From positions 61,806-125,805 of the forward strand of contig WTPW01001267.1 of the NCBI GenBank assembly GCA_009809945.1: DNA of 64,000 nt. Reading direction: 5' to 3'. The translations under genes were made by a program, and so were the position numbers. How positions within the stretch are numbered: position 1 is the stretch's first letter; every line of letters starts with the position of its first letter. The notes beneath the pieces were generated by a model that saw only the letters and a list, made by a program, of their open reading frames with translations, made no database searches and was not told the DNA's origin. Below are positions 21,786 through 34,217 of the stretch, in pieces. Source of the DNA: Gigaspora margarita (lineage: Eukaryota; Glomeromycota; Glomeromycetes; Diversisporales; Gigasporaceae).

Positions 21786-24061
21786 AAATTCAATTTCATT
21801 GAATATTGTAAAATCACTTACGTTCTTACCATTTAAAAATTTTTGTATTAAGTTACGAATTCTTAATAAGTATTTATTGTTTGTGAAATGTTTTAGACGT
21901 CTCATCAAAAAAACCGTTGTCAATTGTCCAACTCACAAAACATTTTGACGACCAGATCTCATAAAGATAAATTTCAAAATATTTTAACCTAGGGATGTTC
22001 CAAATTTTGATTTGATATTGTTTTTAATCGTCTGCCATGACTGTAAAGGAAAGAACTAAATAAGCAATTTAATATAGATTTAAGAAATGTCATTTGGCAT
22101 GACTGAACTAAATAAACAATATAAATCAAAAAAAGAAAGGTACGCCTTAAAAATTTTGCTTCCCAAGTAAGTGTTCTATCTTCAAAGTCAAACTGCAAGT
22201 CCTTTTACTCTCGCAAAAATGTTATGAGTTCCTTTGTTCCTCAATTCTTGATCATTTAGTTATCTTTGCACAAGTTTGAAAAAAATATTTTTCATACCAG
22301 ATACGTATATTTATACATATGATATACCAATTCAAAAAGGATATCTAATATGAGAAAAAAAATTTCAGGCTAACCTCGTTAACATATAAAAACGTTATGA
22401 TAACGCGGATTTCTAGAGTTTTAACGCGTGTCTGGCTGATCAGAGTTTGAAACCGGTTTTATGTTTCGTATACTGAAACCGATTAAACCCGGTTTTAAAA
22501 TATGAAAATAAACCCGGTTTCAGACTCTAAGGGTAGTGGCTTGATAAGAATTAAATTTACTGAAGAATTAGATCAGAATGATTTTATAAATACGAACGTA
22601 CGTAAATAACGAGAATGTTTCTTAGTAATAATAATCACAATATCTAGGATTCTGGATTTTAACGTTAAATGTTCTTCAATAAATTAATTTCTCACTAATA
22701 TTAAAGTCAAACATTATTAATGGACATGCTGTTAATTTTTCCATTTTAACCAATTTCTCAAATAAAAAAAATGGATTAAAATATTGCAGTATTGTAATAT
22801 ATCTTTTATATATATATTCTTAGCAGCTAAAAGTTATAAATTTGAAATTTATTATATTGATAACCTGAGCAATCCTCAATCATTTTATTCAAAAAAAGAA
22901 AACACAATAAACAGTTGATTATTTGGACAGATTAGTTCTTCCGTAAATTTAACCGAGAGTATATTCTAGAATTTTACAATCTTTTATAGTCTTGTCCGAA
23001 TAATTTTTATTTGGTTCATGAACTAGACTCATTTATGATTCTATTTACAGTAGAAGCTCATTATAACAAACTTATCCATAATGACCCCTGGACATAGCGG
23101 TCGGTAAAATTTTAAAATTATATTACCGTAAATTGCCGTATAAAAACCCGGATCTAGTAAATGGTGGAAAGTTTTTACCATTAGAAGGAAAAATTTAAAA
23201 AGCATACGTATTTTTCATTCATAGTGGGCAACCTAGATATTTAAAAAACCCCGCATTTGGTTATTGTAGACTTTGAAATTCACTTGTATACAGCAGTTTA
23301 CAGTAGTTGAGTTTGGAAAATGTAGCAGTTTTAAAACATAGTAATTTTTTATATACTATTATTCAGATGTCATTTGTACAATTCGAAAGTTTTATGGTTC
23401 TGTTCGAGATAGTAATCGAAAACTTATTTATTCTATACTAATAATAGTTTGCTTCTTAAAAAAGCTTTCCTCCTCCCAAAAAAGAATATTCGAAAATAAT
23501 ATTATTTATAATAAAAATATAATAATAAAAGAGATTGGAATTATATAAGGTCTGGGTGATCATGCGACTAAGGAAGTTAAACTGGTTCAATTTTTATTAT
23601 ATAAACTAAACTAATTTTGGTAGTTTAATATATTTGATTTGTAATTATTATAATTTTCAAATCAGTTTAACATCCTTACCTCATTGTTGTTGATGTGACC
23701 TTTCACCAACCTGGTACACATCTTCCGGACGCGTTAATAACTTATTGTTTCTGACTCAGTACCTTAACGATTTTTTACAACTGTTTTCATAATGATAAAT
23801 TCTAGGGGCACCTGATAAAAAATTGGCCCCGAATGAATTTTCAGCCGATTTCAGTTAGGATATTACATGTAATTAGGACTTAGATCCGCTATCCGTTTTC
23901 ATTTTAAATTTAACAGAAGGATTTTACTATTAAATTTAGTATCCAACGGATAATGGAACCAAAGCTCTACACGTAGTACATGTTTTTTATAATGTTTACA
24001 TATTCAACACATTAATAAATTTTCGATTGAATACATACTCAGCATGTTTACTGTACAGCTA
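21786..24061. other. Gene-free stretch with two small TIR remnants
   Basis: At 22442-22528 AGAGTTTGAAACCGGTTTTA faces AGAGTCTGAAACCGGGTTTA, a small MITE without a clear duplication. At 23047-23070 TACAGTAGAAGCTCATTATA resembles the left end of a pogo/mariner element, but no matching right end was found. No genes. Confidence 0.5.
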
Positions 24062-24631
24062 GACCTCCCTAAATGCAACCCCCCTAAATGCAATACTTCT
24101 CTTAAATGCAACCTTAAACTCTGACCTAAATATATTTCCATAAATAGAGGCCTGACTCGATGAATAAATAAATTCGAATATTCACTGAATATTCGAATAT
24201 TCGAATATATAATTTTTTCATTAAATGAATATTCGAATATATAATTTTTTCATTAAATGAATATTCGAATATATAATTTTTTCATTAAATGAATATTCAA
24301 ATATATAATTTTTTCATTAAAACTTTAACTAAATATATTCATTGAATATTCATTGAATATATATATATATATAAATATATTTATAATTTTATTGGCTGAT
24401 TTGAGTAAGGTAGTTATTTATGATTTTTTAAAATTGCTATATATTTAATATCCAATGAATATTTATTCAAACGAATATTCGAATACTAAAAAGATTGAAC
24501 AAATGAATATCCGAATACTTATTTTTTTGAACTAGTCAGATCTCTCTATCCATAAATGCAATTTTTCTTATTATTCTCTAAATGCAATGTTATCAAAAGT
24601 TTAGTCCCAACGAGTTGCACTTAGGGAGATC
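24062..24631. mobile_element. TA-flanked TIR element with internal minisatellite
   Basis: Ends are GACCTCCCTAAATGCAACC and, from the right, GATCTCCCTAAGTGCAACTC; TA flanks lie at 24060-24061 and 24632-24633. CTAAATGCAA recurs subterminally. The interior is mostly a 32-bp minisatellite (24174-24330) built on GAATATTCGAATATATAATT. Tc1/mariner-like, non-coding. Confidence 0.75.
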
Positions 24632-24633
24632 TA

Positions 24634-26509
24634 ACCGTATTTAGTTTGTATATATACCAAAATTTATAGAAAAGATTATTCTTGCTACCAATAAAAAGGT
24701 GCCGGATATAAATTAGGCTTTTATAATAAACATATTAAAAAGTTAGATATGAGTCGATTGGTTTAAAAAATTTAATTCGAGATTCCAAAAAAAAAAAAAT
24801 CCAAAATTTATCGAAAATATGTTACAAGGTTTTTCAATACATCAATATCTTTTTGAAAGTGCTTGAGAATCCAACTTATAGAAAGCCTACTAACACCTAT
24901 GAGTTTAGGAATTTCGAACTGATAAGCCCTCTAAATTTTTTTTTCAATTATTTGCCAGCGAAGATGCTTTGGAAAATAAAATATTTTTATATTCAACCAG
25001 ATATTCGTATGTAGTTATACAATATACGTATTTATATGATCTTAAATTACGTATAGATATCAATTTATTGAACATACGTACGTACGTACTTATTATGTCA
25101 AAATAACAAACTTAACCGAATCGACCGAAAAATAGTTGTAATCGAATCAGCTAAAAAATCATTCGGCTAATTGTTATTAAGTGTCCCGAACTTTATCTAT
25201 TATGATAATTACGTACAGTACGTACGTACTACAACCTTAACCGAATCGGCCGAAACGACATTTGGCTAATTTTATATCAAATGTAAGTTATTTATGATAA
25301 TGGCTGTAAAACGAGCAGGACCGTTATTTGTAGACTGGAATCTGTAAACATATGAATTGCATTATTTACAATTAATAGTTCAATATTTCGACAAATACTA
25401 AAAGCAAATTAATATAAAATGCTCCAGAACAGTCCGCGTTCCGCGTAACTACTTATTTGATACGCACGCACGCACGTACGTACGTACTGTATATTGCCGT
25501 TACACAAACAAATTATGTAATAAATTAAAATGTTACGCATGATAAGTACAGTTTGATGTTTAATATTAAGGATAATTTTTTTAATGTACGTACAGTAAGT
25601 AATGTACGTACGTGCGTACGTGCCCTTACAATCTTGAAACTAGTAATTTTTTTGAAACTATTATTGTGTATAATGGACATTTTAATAACGGCGGTTTATG
25701 TGTTATCTGTTATGCCAAATATTTTTCGACTTTGGGAGGAATAAACCGGAAAATTCCGGTTGACTTGAAATCTTTATACCTAATACATAGTATTACCATC
25801 AATGACCATATTAATAAAGGGAATAAATAATATCAAAATATTTACTACGTAAACATTATACCTTTATTGTACAATTATAATTCATTCTTTTTATATTATA
25901 CCAGATTAGATGATGATGAAATTGCATAAATTAATAATACCAAAAGGGAATTGATATTTTCCCTTCAAGGAATTGATTTAGGCGTGAGTTTTTAGAATTT
26001 TCTTTTTTTTAAGTTATGCGTAAAAAAAAAAAAAAAAATTAGATCCAATTACATAGAATATATATATATATACTGTATATATGCGGAAAAAAATTTTTAT
26101 CTTGTTACCTAAATGGTAGAATTTAAAAAAGTTCCGAGTAACTTATCACATGTCCCAAGTACAAAACGGCAACAATAACTGTTTTTGCTTGTAGATTAAA
26201 GTTGTCATAGGGAGAATTGCGAATCATGCAGTAAATAATATGTAATAGAGATCGTTTTTTATCATGGGATGAAATATAAAGATTTTTTGATCTGATCTTC
26301 TTAAAGAGACTTCATTAATTTAATCGTGTAACAATAGAAATGATTTCATTGATTTTTTTGTTATTCTAAATGTACGACCTTATGGTCGGGTCACTCTTTA
26401 TTTATAAAACGAGTTACAATCAGTTGACATTTAATTTATTATTCTCGGGTGGTGAAACTTTATTCATTATTAAGGAGCAGCATATATATATTTTTTTATA
26501 AATATAATT

Positions 26510-26513
<4 letters not shown>
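24634..26513. other. Gene-free stretch with ACGT tracts
   Basis: Tracts of alternating ACGTACGT occur at about 25075-25092, 25212-25230, 25463-25490 and 25586-25622. A pair of diverged direct repeats with TTAACCGAATCG(A/G)CCGAAA lies at 25115-25265. No gene recognised. Confidence 0.55.

Positions 26514-26551
<38 letters not shown>
26514..26551. repeat. 38-bp poly(T) run upstream of TLDc gene
   Basis: An uninterrupted T run about 415 bp before the start codon of the BTB-TLDc gene. It may be a nucleosome-excluding promoter tract; functional role is inference. Confidence 0.6.
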
Positions 26552-26554
<3 letters not shown>

Positions 26555-26964
26555 GCAGATATTCTTAGATATCGACATGCATTACAGCATATTAGTAAAC
26601 ATTGAGGCATGCATAAATAACTCGTAAAACCTGTGAAAAGATATAAATATTCGAACCAATAAAAACTAAAACGAGTACCTTCTTTTCACTTTTCCCTGTT
26701 TCATAAAACGAAATTTGCGTTGAATTATCGCATTAATGTACATATAATTAATTTTTCAATAATTTTAATAAGTTATTAAACTACCTGTAAATATTATATT
26801 AAATGCTGCAGTGTTGGTAAATACATGTTATAATGTATATATAAATTTACCTACGTATGTACCAGTATTATTTTAACGATCTACCTTTGAAATTTATTTT
26901 TTTCACTGAAGAAAAAAAAAAAGAGATCAATAACGATCAAATAAATACTTCAAATACAAAAAAC

Positions 26965-28466
26965 ATGTCTTTTAAATTATTATCTGTTTTTTCTCAAGAA
27001 ATTATAAATTTATTAAATGATAGTGATGAATATAATGTGATAATTCATGTTGGAAAAGGTGAAAACGTGAAAACATTTCAAGCTCATTCATTGATCTTAC
27101 GAGCTAGATGTAGTTATTATAAAACTGCTTTATCTAAACAATGGGCCAAGAAAGAAGGTGATTCCAATATTTTAAGTCAACCTAATGTTACTCCAAAGGT
27201 TTTCGAAATCATTCTCAAGTAAGTTTTTTATAAAAAAAACATCATATTATTATATTATATAAAAATAAACAAAATTTTTTTTATTAACATATATAAATAT
27301 ATTTATATAGTTATATATATAGTGGAACGATTACTTTAAATGATAGAGATATTGTTGAAGTGTTAGAAATATTAGCAGCTGCCGATGAATTATTACTCAC
27401 AGATCTATTAGATTTCATTCAAGATCATTTAATAGAAACAAAATCAGATTGGTTACATTCTTATATTTTAAAAGTTTATCAAGCAACATTATCTCATGAT
27501 TCTTGTTCTAATTTACGAGAATTTATATTAGCTACAATTTCTTCTGATCCTGAATTATTATTTAAATCACCAGACTTTTTAAAGATTGATGAATCTTTAA
27601 TATTACCAATTCTTAAACGTGATGATTTAGATATGGCTGAAGATGAAGTTTGGGATCAAGTTATTAAATGGGGAATAGCTCAAATTAATCCTAATTTAAG
27701 ATTTACAAATATTCATGATTGGTCTTCTGAAGAATTTTCCGCTTTAGCATCAACTCTTTCCGAATGTTTACCATTAATTAGATTTTTCCAAATGTCTGGT
27801 AGTGATCTTTATGATAAAGTTTGGCCATTTAGAGCCATTTTACCTCCAGAATTAGAAGATGATATAGTAAGATGTCATTTAAAAGTTGGTAGTAAACCTA
27901 CTTTCGGTACAAATGCTCCAAGAGGAAATTCGGTTTTAATAGCTCATCAACAATTATCAAAAATTGCTGATTGGATTGATAAAAATGATCTTAATATAAC
28001 TACTTCTATTGGTACTGATATTCCTTATAAATTTAAATTATTAATTCGTGGAAGTCGTGATGGTTTTGATTCTCAAACTTTTCATCAAAGATGTGATAAT
28101 CAAGGTCCTACTTTTGTTGTAATGAAAGTTGCTGCTTCTTCTGAAATTATTGGTGGATATAATCCTATTAGATGGCAAACTGGTTCAGGACATTTAGAAA
28201 CTAGGGATAGTTTTCTATTTTCTTTTGGAAATAGAAATCGAATAGAAGATGCAAAGATTAGTAGAGTTAGTAGATATAATTATGCTATCACCATGAAGGA
28301 TGAAAGTTATGGTCCTTGTTTTGGGGATAAAGATCTTTGGATGCAAGGTGATTTTAGTCAACCTGATAGTTGTAGTTCTAAAGAAGATGATTATGAAACT
28401 TGGATCACCAAACATCGAAAATTTTCTGTTTCTGAATATGAAGTCTTTAAAATCATTAAGAAATAA
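26965..28466 (+). CDS. BTB/POZ-BACK-TLDc domain protein
   Basis: Two exons, 26965-27218 and 27311-28466, with a 92-bp intron (GTAAGT..TATATAG). Joining restores the BTB motif ILNYIYSGTITLN across the splice and gives 469 residues. A BTB domain spans about residues 20-120 (NVIIHVGKGENVKTFQAHSL), a BACK-like helical region about 130-250, and a TLDc domain about 305-466 with FKLLIRGSRDGF, CDNQGPTFVVMKV, IIGGYNPIRW and GPCFGDKDL. BTB domains commonly bind Cullin-3; TLDc domains are linked to oxidative-stress protection and V-ATPase regulation. The role here is not known. An in-frame ATG at 26857 would add 36 low-complexity residues; 26965 is preferred because it begins right before the BTB domain. 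The 3' side is T-rich with no other gene. Such BTB-TLDc genes are hugely expanded in Rhizophagus. Looks intact. Confidence 0.92.
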
Positions 28467-29034
28467 TCAGAAATATTTATTTATTTTTTTTTTTAACATT
28501 TTCATATGTTATTGTACAGTTTTTTTTTTTTTCCCCCGAGTATTTGCTGTTGTTTTTTTTTTTTTTTTTTAGTATTTTTCTTTTATTTTACATATCTTTA
28601 TTTTTTATTTCTCATATTTTTCTTTGATCTAAAATAAATATTTACCACGATGTTTACTGTTTACTGTGTGTATTATATTACTTTTTATTTTACAATGTGT
28701 ATAAATTGCGATTTATCATTTTTATTTAAATAAATGATATGTGATCAAGTATTTATTATTGCTATAATTTCTTTATTATACCGTGGAAATTATATAAAAA
28801 AAGTCACTTAATATACCAGATACGTACATTCATATATGATGAGTTAACGATTTAACGATTTAAATCGTCGTATAAAACTTGATTCCACTTCATCGATCAT
28901 ACATTTGTCATAATAATAACGAAAAAGTTATTCCTATATCTTTGCTTCTCTCAATAAATGCGATCATGCTATTCGTATTAACTCTTCTACTTTTAGATAT
29001 ATTACCTTTTAAAACTGTGTTTGTTCCTCCTTAC
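28467..29034. other. 3' flank of TLDc gene, no gene seen
   Basis: T-rich runs at 28481-28495 and 28520-28571 and an AATAAA-like AAATAAATA at 28633 that could serve as a polyadenylation signal. Nothing else. Confidence 0.45.
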
Positions 29035-29042
29035 TTCTATTC

Positions 29043-29865
29043 TAGGGATGGGCAAAGTAATAATTATGTAATCGAATAGCTAAAATTTAACCCTTACATA
29101 TTTTTTATAAATTATTACATATTATTAATAAGTAAGGACGATCGTCAACCCGAGTTTTGTGGGAGGTCGTCATTAAGTAAGAGTCTTCGATTACGAATCG
29201 TTATTTGTATATAAAATTGTTTTTTTTTTTTATGAAATTAAATAAAAAGATCGATTGTTTGAACATGATAACATATTTATATACAATGTCAAATTGTCCT
29301 TTAACAAATGAACGTGCAACAAAAAATGACATGTATTCGGTGGCATATTGTTCAAGAAAAAAAATCGCTCAAAATAAAAAAAAGAATAAATAATTTTGAT
29401 CAAATTATTCAAGTTAATGCAACTAATTCTAACGAAACATCTAACGAATCATGAAATCATATCTAATGTCGAATTTAATGATATGGATATAGTGATAATA
29501 AGTTAGAACAATTTGAAGAAGAAAATTTAATGCAGACGATTGCAAATATTGACAATTTCAATACTAATAACAAGCAATAATAATTCAAGCTACATTAATA
29601 ATCATGTGACAACTTTGGCGAACTGGTTATTTCTGGAAAAATTGATATTAAACCTTATTAAACCCCATAACAACAATATTAAATTTGAAAGGCATCTGTA
29701 TTTGCAATAACAATATCAAACAATAATTTATTAAAAAAATAAATATTAAATTTGCAAGGTTTCTATTTGTATTTAAAATAAATTATTTATTACAACGAAA
29801 TTTGAGAATATGTAAGAATATGTAAGAATATGTAAGAAATATTTAAGGATATATGCCCATCCCTA
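29043..29865. mobile_element. hAT-like non-autonomous element, 823 bp
   Basis: Ends TAGGGATGGGC...GCCCATCCCTA with an exact 8-bp duplication TTCTATTC (29035-29042, 29866-29873). The interior is AT-rich, with a short run of TGTAAGAATA repeats near 29814. A small ORF at 29205-29393 is unconvincing. The end motif resembles the 37-bp micro-MITE at 7712. Confidence 0.85.
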
Positions 29866-29873
29866 TTCTATTC

Positions 29874-32099
29874 ATCGAAATTCATATATCTGATATTTAG
29901 TTCATGCCTACCAACTTGAAAAGAATCCACAAAAATGGGATTTAAATTTAAATGCTAACTCTAACATGATTGAATATATTTATAAAGAGAAATTCTATTT
30001 TAGAAATGTTAAACGAAATGATGAGAAAGACAATATCCAATTTCTGTATATGCTCATGGTGACGCCAAGTTTGAAATCTGTGATTTTACACGTCAATCGA
30101 ATTGTACGATGAAGTTGATGCGGTAGTTGATGTTGATATTGGTTAGACACCTTTTTAAGCGATAGTAATATAAATATAATCTAGTTTTATGCGCTATATA
30201 TTACTGTATTTATAAGAGTAAAGTTTTTTTTAACCTAAAGTATTTAGTACTGTATATACTGTATATACTTGTATTCATTCATAATATTTTGGTCTTGTTT
30301 TGTACTAGTCATTATATGCGTTCAAAATGTGTGCATACATATTACATTTTCAATAAATTAGAGAATGGGAACCGTTGAGGTTGATATTTAACTTAGTGGC
30401 AATAAAAGAGAATTGATTATCACGATTTTTTCATGTAAACAAAAAGACGCAGATCAGAAAATTCTTTATTGTTATTAACGAGTAGCACAGTAAAGTCGTG
30501 ATTAAAGTCTCCGAAGAAAATGTCTTAAAAAATTGAGTTCTTGTTAAAGTTTTAAAAAAGGTCTTAGCCAAAGTTTCACAAAAAACATTTTCACTAGAGT
30601 ATAGGAGGAAATTGGTAGTTAAAGTCTTAAGTTTGCTGTATAAATTTTTTATCGCTGAAATATACATTTAAGAACTTCCGAGATAATGAGAATACTTGAC
30701 GATAATTAAAATCTTAATTTGTCGATTTGTTCATGTTCTTTTTTTGCATGCCAACTTTCTCAAGTCGAACCTCATGCTGGAGTTCTATACAAAGCTTAAG
30801 AATCAGACTACATTAACACTTCATTAACACCTCCATGAAATGCACTCTCTTAGTACTGTACTAGTTATACACGTGCACTCGATAACCAATAAATATACCA
30901 ATGCTAGCGAGAATTATAATGCTTTTTATTACGCAATGGTAGTGTTATTCATTTCTAATATCTCAAGAAGGATGAACCCTTTATTGATAATTTTAGATTC
31001 TTTAAATTTTAACATTTTTGTTTAAGTCAAAAATTTGGCTTTAACGTCAAATGTATTCTAAGATTTGCGACATTCATTCAAAACTACTGATTATGGATCT
31101 GCCCTTTTCAAAATTACGTACGTATGTACGTACCAAGCAGTACGTATGTACGTGCTAGGGTGGTAACTCAACAAAGTAATCAAAATTATGTTAACAATAT
31201 TACGTAGCGGTAGTAATTTATTTATTTATTTTTTTTTTGAAATTGAGGTCTGGTCCTCTGTTCCTTTATTTGAGATAAGTAATAATATTTCAACGGTGAT
31301 CATATTATAATACATTCTATTCTTGAGAAGAAAGGTCACAGACCTCTTTAGTCTATGTGTGCAATTGATAGAGGGAAGCGTATTATAATCAGTAAAATTA
31401 TATAGCCAGTGTGAGAATTTAAATAGTGTTAGGCTGTGTGTATTGTGTTCGTGAACGGGTTTAAGAGGCTTGGAGTGGAGTTGGTAGAGGTGTTTAAAGA
31501 AATATTAGTCCTGCTTGGTTTCCAGATTTTATTATACACGGCTCTTTATTATTTTGTGGTGCAGGAAGGGGGCTAAATTTTGTGCTTTCATTTAGGCTGG
31601 GTGTGGGTAACAGGGTATCATCTGTAATAAGGCTGAGAGGTATGAAGTCATGGTGTCTTGAAATGATCAATAATCGGGTGTGGTCCATCAATAATATCTG
31701 GTATTTGTGTGTAATTTGTATTCTTTCACTCGAAGTTGCATCATGGGCACATATGATTCGAGTATTTACTTGGATTTCTATACTATAAATTAAGAAGGGT
31801 TGGTAATTTGTTAGTTAATAATTTGATTTAAAAGTTTTTAATATATTATATTAAAATTTAATTGGCTAATTTTTTTATATAGCACAAAATTTTTATAATA
31901 AAAATTTTAAAATTTTAGCCGCTTTTGGTCATGTGATGTTGGTTATACTTTTATTTTCATTATTTTCAACTCTAATTCTATTTATATTACAATTTTAATA
32001 CTATATCTTTTTTAGTATTACCAATATCTACAAATTTTTGATAATAGAGGAATATTTTATTTTATTTTTTTTGTTTTCAAAGTGTCTGTTTTTGGAAAC
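29874..32099. other. Gene-free stretch including an unexplained less AT-rich segment
   Basis: At 31,091-31,155 GTACGTATGTACGT tracts occur. From about 31,220 to 31,790 the base composition is clearly less AT-rich and both strands carry 60-70 codon frames, but I recognise no protein. No repeats matched elsewhere in the window. Confidence 0.45.
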
Positions 32100-32470
32100 A
32101 GATTTTATTTAGTTAATTCTTAGAAATATTATATAGATGAGAGGACAACTAAATTTAAGTAGTCTGCTCTAAGGTTCTATACTAGCTGCTATACTTGCAA
32201 CCCAACTATAAAAATTGTCTAATTAAATTCTTTGATCTTCTGTTTTACTAACCAATTTTAACTGTTTCACTAGAGTATTGAAGGTATATATACAATTAGT
32301 TTTATCTTTTTTCATGCCACTTAAAATTCTATTCTGTATTTTAAAAAGCCCAGACCAGCTTATTCTTAATGAAAAACTTGCTAGGACAGTTTCAGTTCTA
32401 TCTAAATATAATCTAGTATTTGGCAACTTGTATCATGATATTAATTAATACTTGTAATCAAAAGTATTCT
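32100..32470 (-). mobile_element. Degraded copy of the tRNA-headed retroposon
   Basis: The stretch TTAAGTAG..AAGGTTC.ATACTAGCTGC.ATAC.TGCAACCC (around 32152-32206) matches the 3' half of the retroposon at 41393-42665. The remainder is too diverged to delimit. Confidence 0.5.
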
Positions 32471-32702
32471 TGAATCCTATTACTATTACTATAAATTGCC
32501 AAAAATAAGCACCCCTTTCCAATATGTAGAGTGTGCTTATTTTCAGACAAACATTTTGAATGATCTTCACCAAAAATTTCTGATCACATATGTTTTTAAC
32601 CAAGAGGCCACAGGAGGTAATATTTCGTATATTATTGCAATATTTTGCAATATTTTGCAAAATTTTAAAATTTTTTAAAAAAATAAATAAATAATATACA
32701 TA

Positions 32703-32917
32703 CCATATTCCTCCAAAATAAGCACCCCCTCAGAGCAATTTTTAAAGCCAAAATTCTTGTGATCTAGTGATCAGATCTGCCTAATTTTGGTACCATTCGA
32801 AACGTTTTGATAAGCTGATTCAAATAGTACCAAAATTATGCAGATCTGATCACTGGATCACAAGAATTTTGGCTTTAAAAATTGCTCTGAGGGGTACTTA
32901 TTTTCGGAGGAATATGG
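32703..32917. mobile_element. 215-bp hairpin MITE, TA-flanked
   Basis: Arms of about 95 bp: CCATATTCCTCCAAAATAAG, AAGCCAAAATTCTTGTGATC and CAGATCTG are all mirrored on the right. TA flanks at 32701-32702 and 32918-32919. A relative lies at 38487-38586. The tip shares CCAAAATAAGCACCCC with the element at 32489. Confidence 0.85.
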
Positions 32918-33279
32918 TATTCACATAATCATACTTTTGCAAATTTTTGAATATTTATAGGTTTTCGCAAGATTTTACAATTTAATATAAACTTTTATAT
33001 TTTTTTATTTATTATTATACATTATATTTTAAACATTTTTAATCAATATTACATATTTTATTATATATTATTATATATTCTTTATGAAAAAAAATGAAAC
33101 TAAAAAAAAAATGAAAAAAAATAAAAACAAAATTGAAAAAAAACAGTACTATTTCACTTTTGCACTTTGTCGCATATAATTTCATAAAAAAACTAGCCCT
33201 ATATGCTTCATTATGCTCTTTTTTCTAAATACTTCCTAAAAATAGTAGAGAAATAAAAAAATAACAATAACATTTCTTA

Positions 33280-33870
33280 GAAGTGTTGGTGTTCTTGCAA
33301 ATTGCTAAAGAAATCTAGTTTGTTCTTGCAAAGTGCTAGAGAAGTTAGTGTTGGTGTTCTTGTAAAGTGCATAAAATAATGCACAGAAACACATTATTTC
33401 ACTGAAGAAGTCAGAAATAAATAATAAAATAAAAATTAAAAAAATAAGTAAAAAAAAAATAAATAAAAATTATAAGCAAACTGAATAAAAAAAATAAAGA
33501 AACCCCCAAATTTCCATTTCTCTAAAACAAGAGTTTGTATTCTTGCAAATTCAAAAATTGCCAAAAACCAGGTTAATGTTTACAAAATGCCAAAAAAGTC
33601 TGGGTTGGTTTTCTTGCAAAGTGTTTTCACAAAGTGCCAGTATAAAATAAATCAAATAAAAAATAAATTAAGTGAAACCTTGCTAAAACTTGCAAAAACT
33701 TGTAAAAACTTGCACTTAACTAAATCAGTTGTGTGTTCTTGCAAAGTATCAAAAGTCTGAGTTGGCTTGCAAAATCAAATCAGTGTTTCTGCAAAGTGCA
33801 TAAAGTTGTTGGTTTTCTTGCAAAGCAGCAGAGAAGTTATATGGTATTCTTGTAAAGTGCCAAAATAAAA
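33280..33870. repeat. Degenerate TTCTTGCAAAGTGC repeat region
   Basis: The phrase TTCTTGCAAAGTGC, with variants, appears about ten times at irregular spacing of roughly 40-60 bp, separated by A-rich runs. Non-coding. Confidence 0.65.
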
Positions 33871-34217
33871 AAAAATTAAAAAAAATAAAAAAGAAAAAAA
33901 AAAACAAAAGATATTATTATAAACAAAAGATCTAATTTGATTTTGTAATATAGAGCTTGTAGATTAATTTCGAATATAATCAAACTATTTTGAAAATATT
34001 AGTCCAAGTAGATTGTACAAAGGTTTTAAAGTTTGATTTACTAATAATACAGTCTTTCTTCTCTATAATTACGCAGTTTGTATCATGAAAATATATGATT
34101 ATAAATATATATCCTATATAGTCACAATAATATATAAAATATTTATAATGTGATTATATAAAAGTAAATATTTTATATTTACAAATAGTTACTAAAAAAA
34201 CCAAAAAAAATTTTTAT

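Noticed and set aside
33280-33870. CRISPR-like array (short repeats with spacers)
   Set aside because: Repeats are degenerate, unequally spaced and in a eukaryotic genome.
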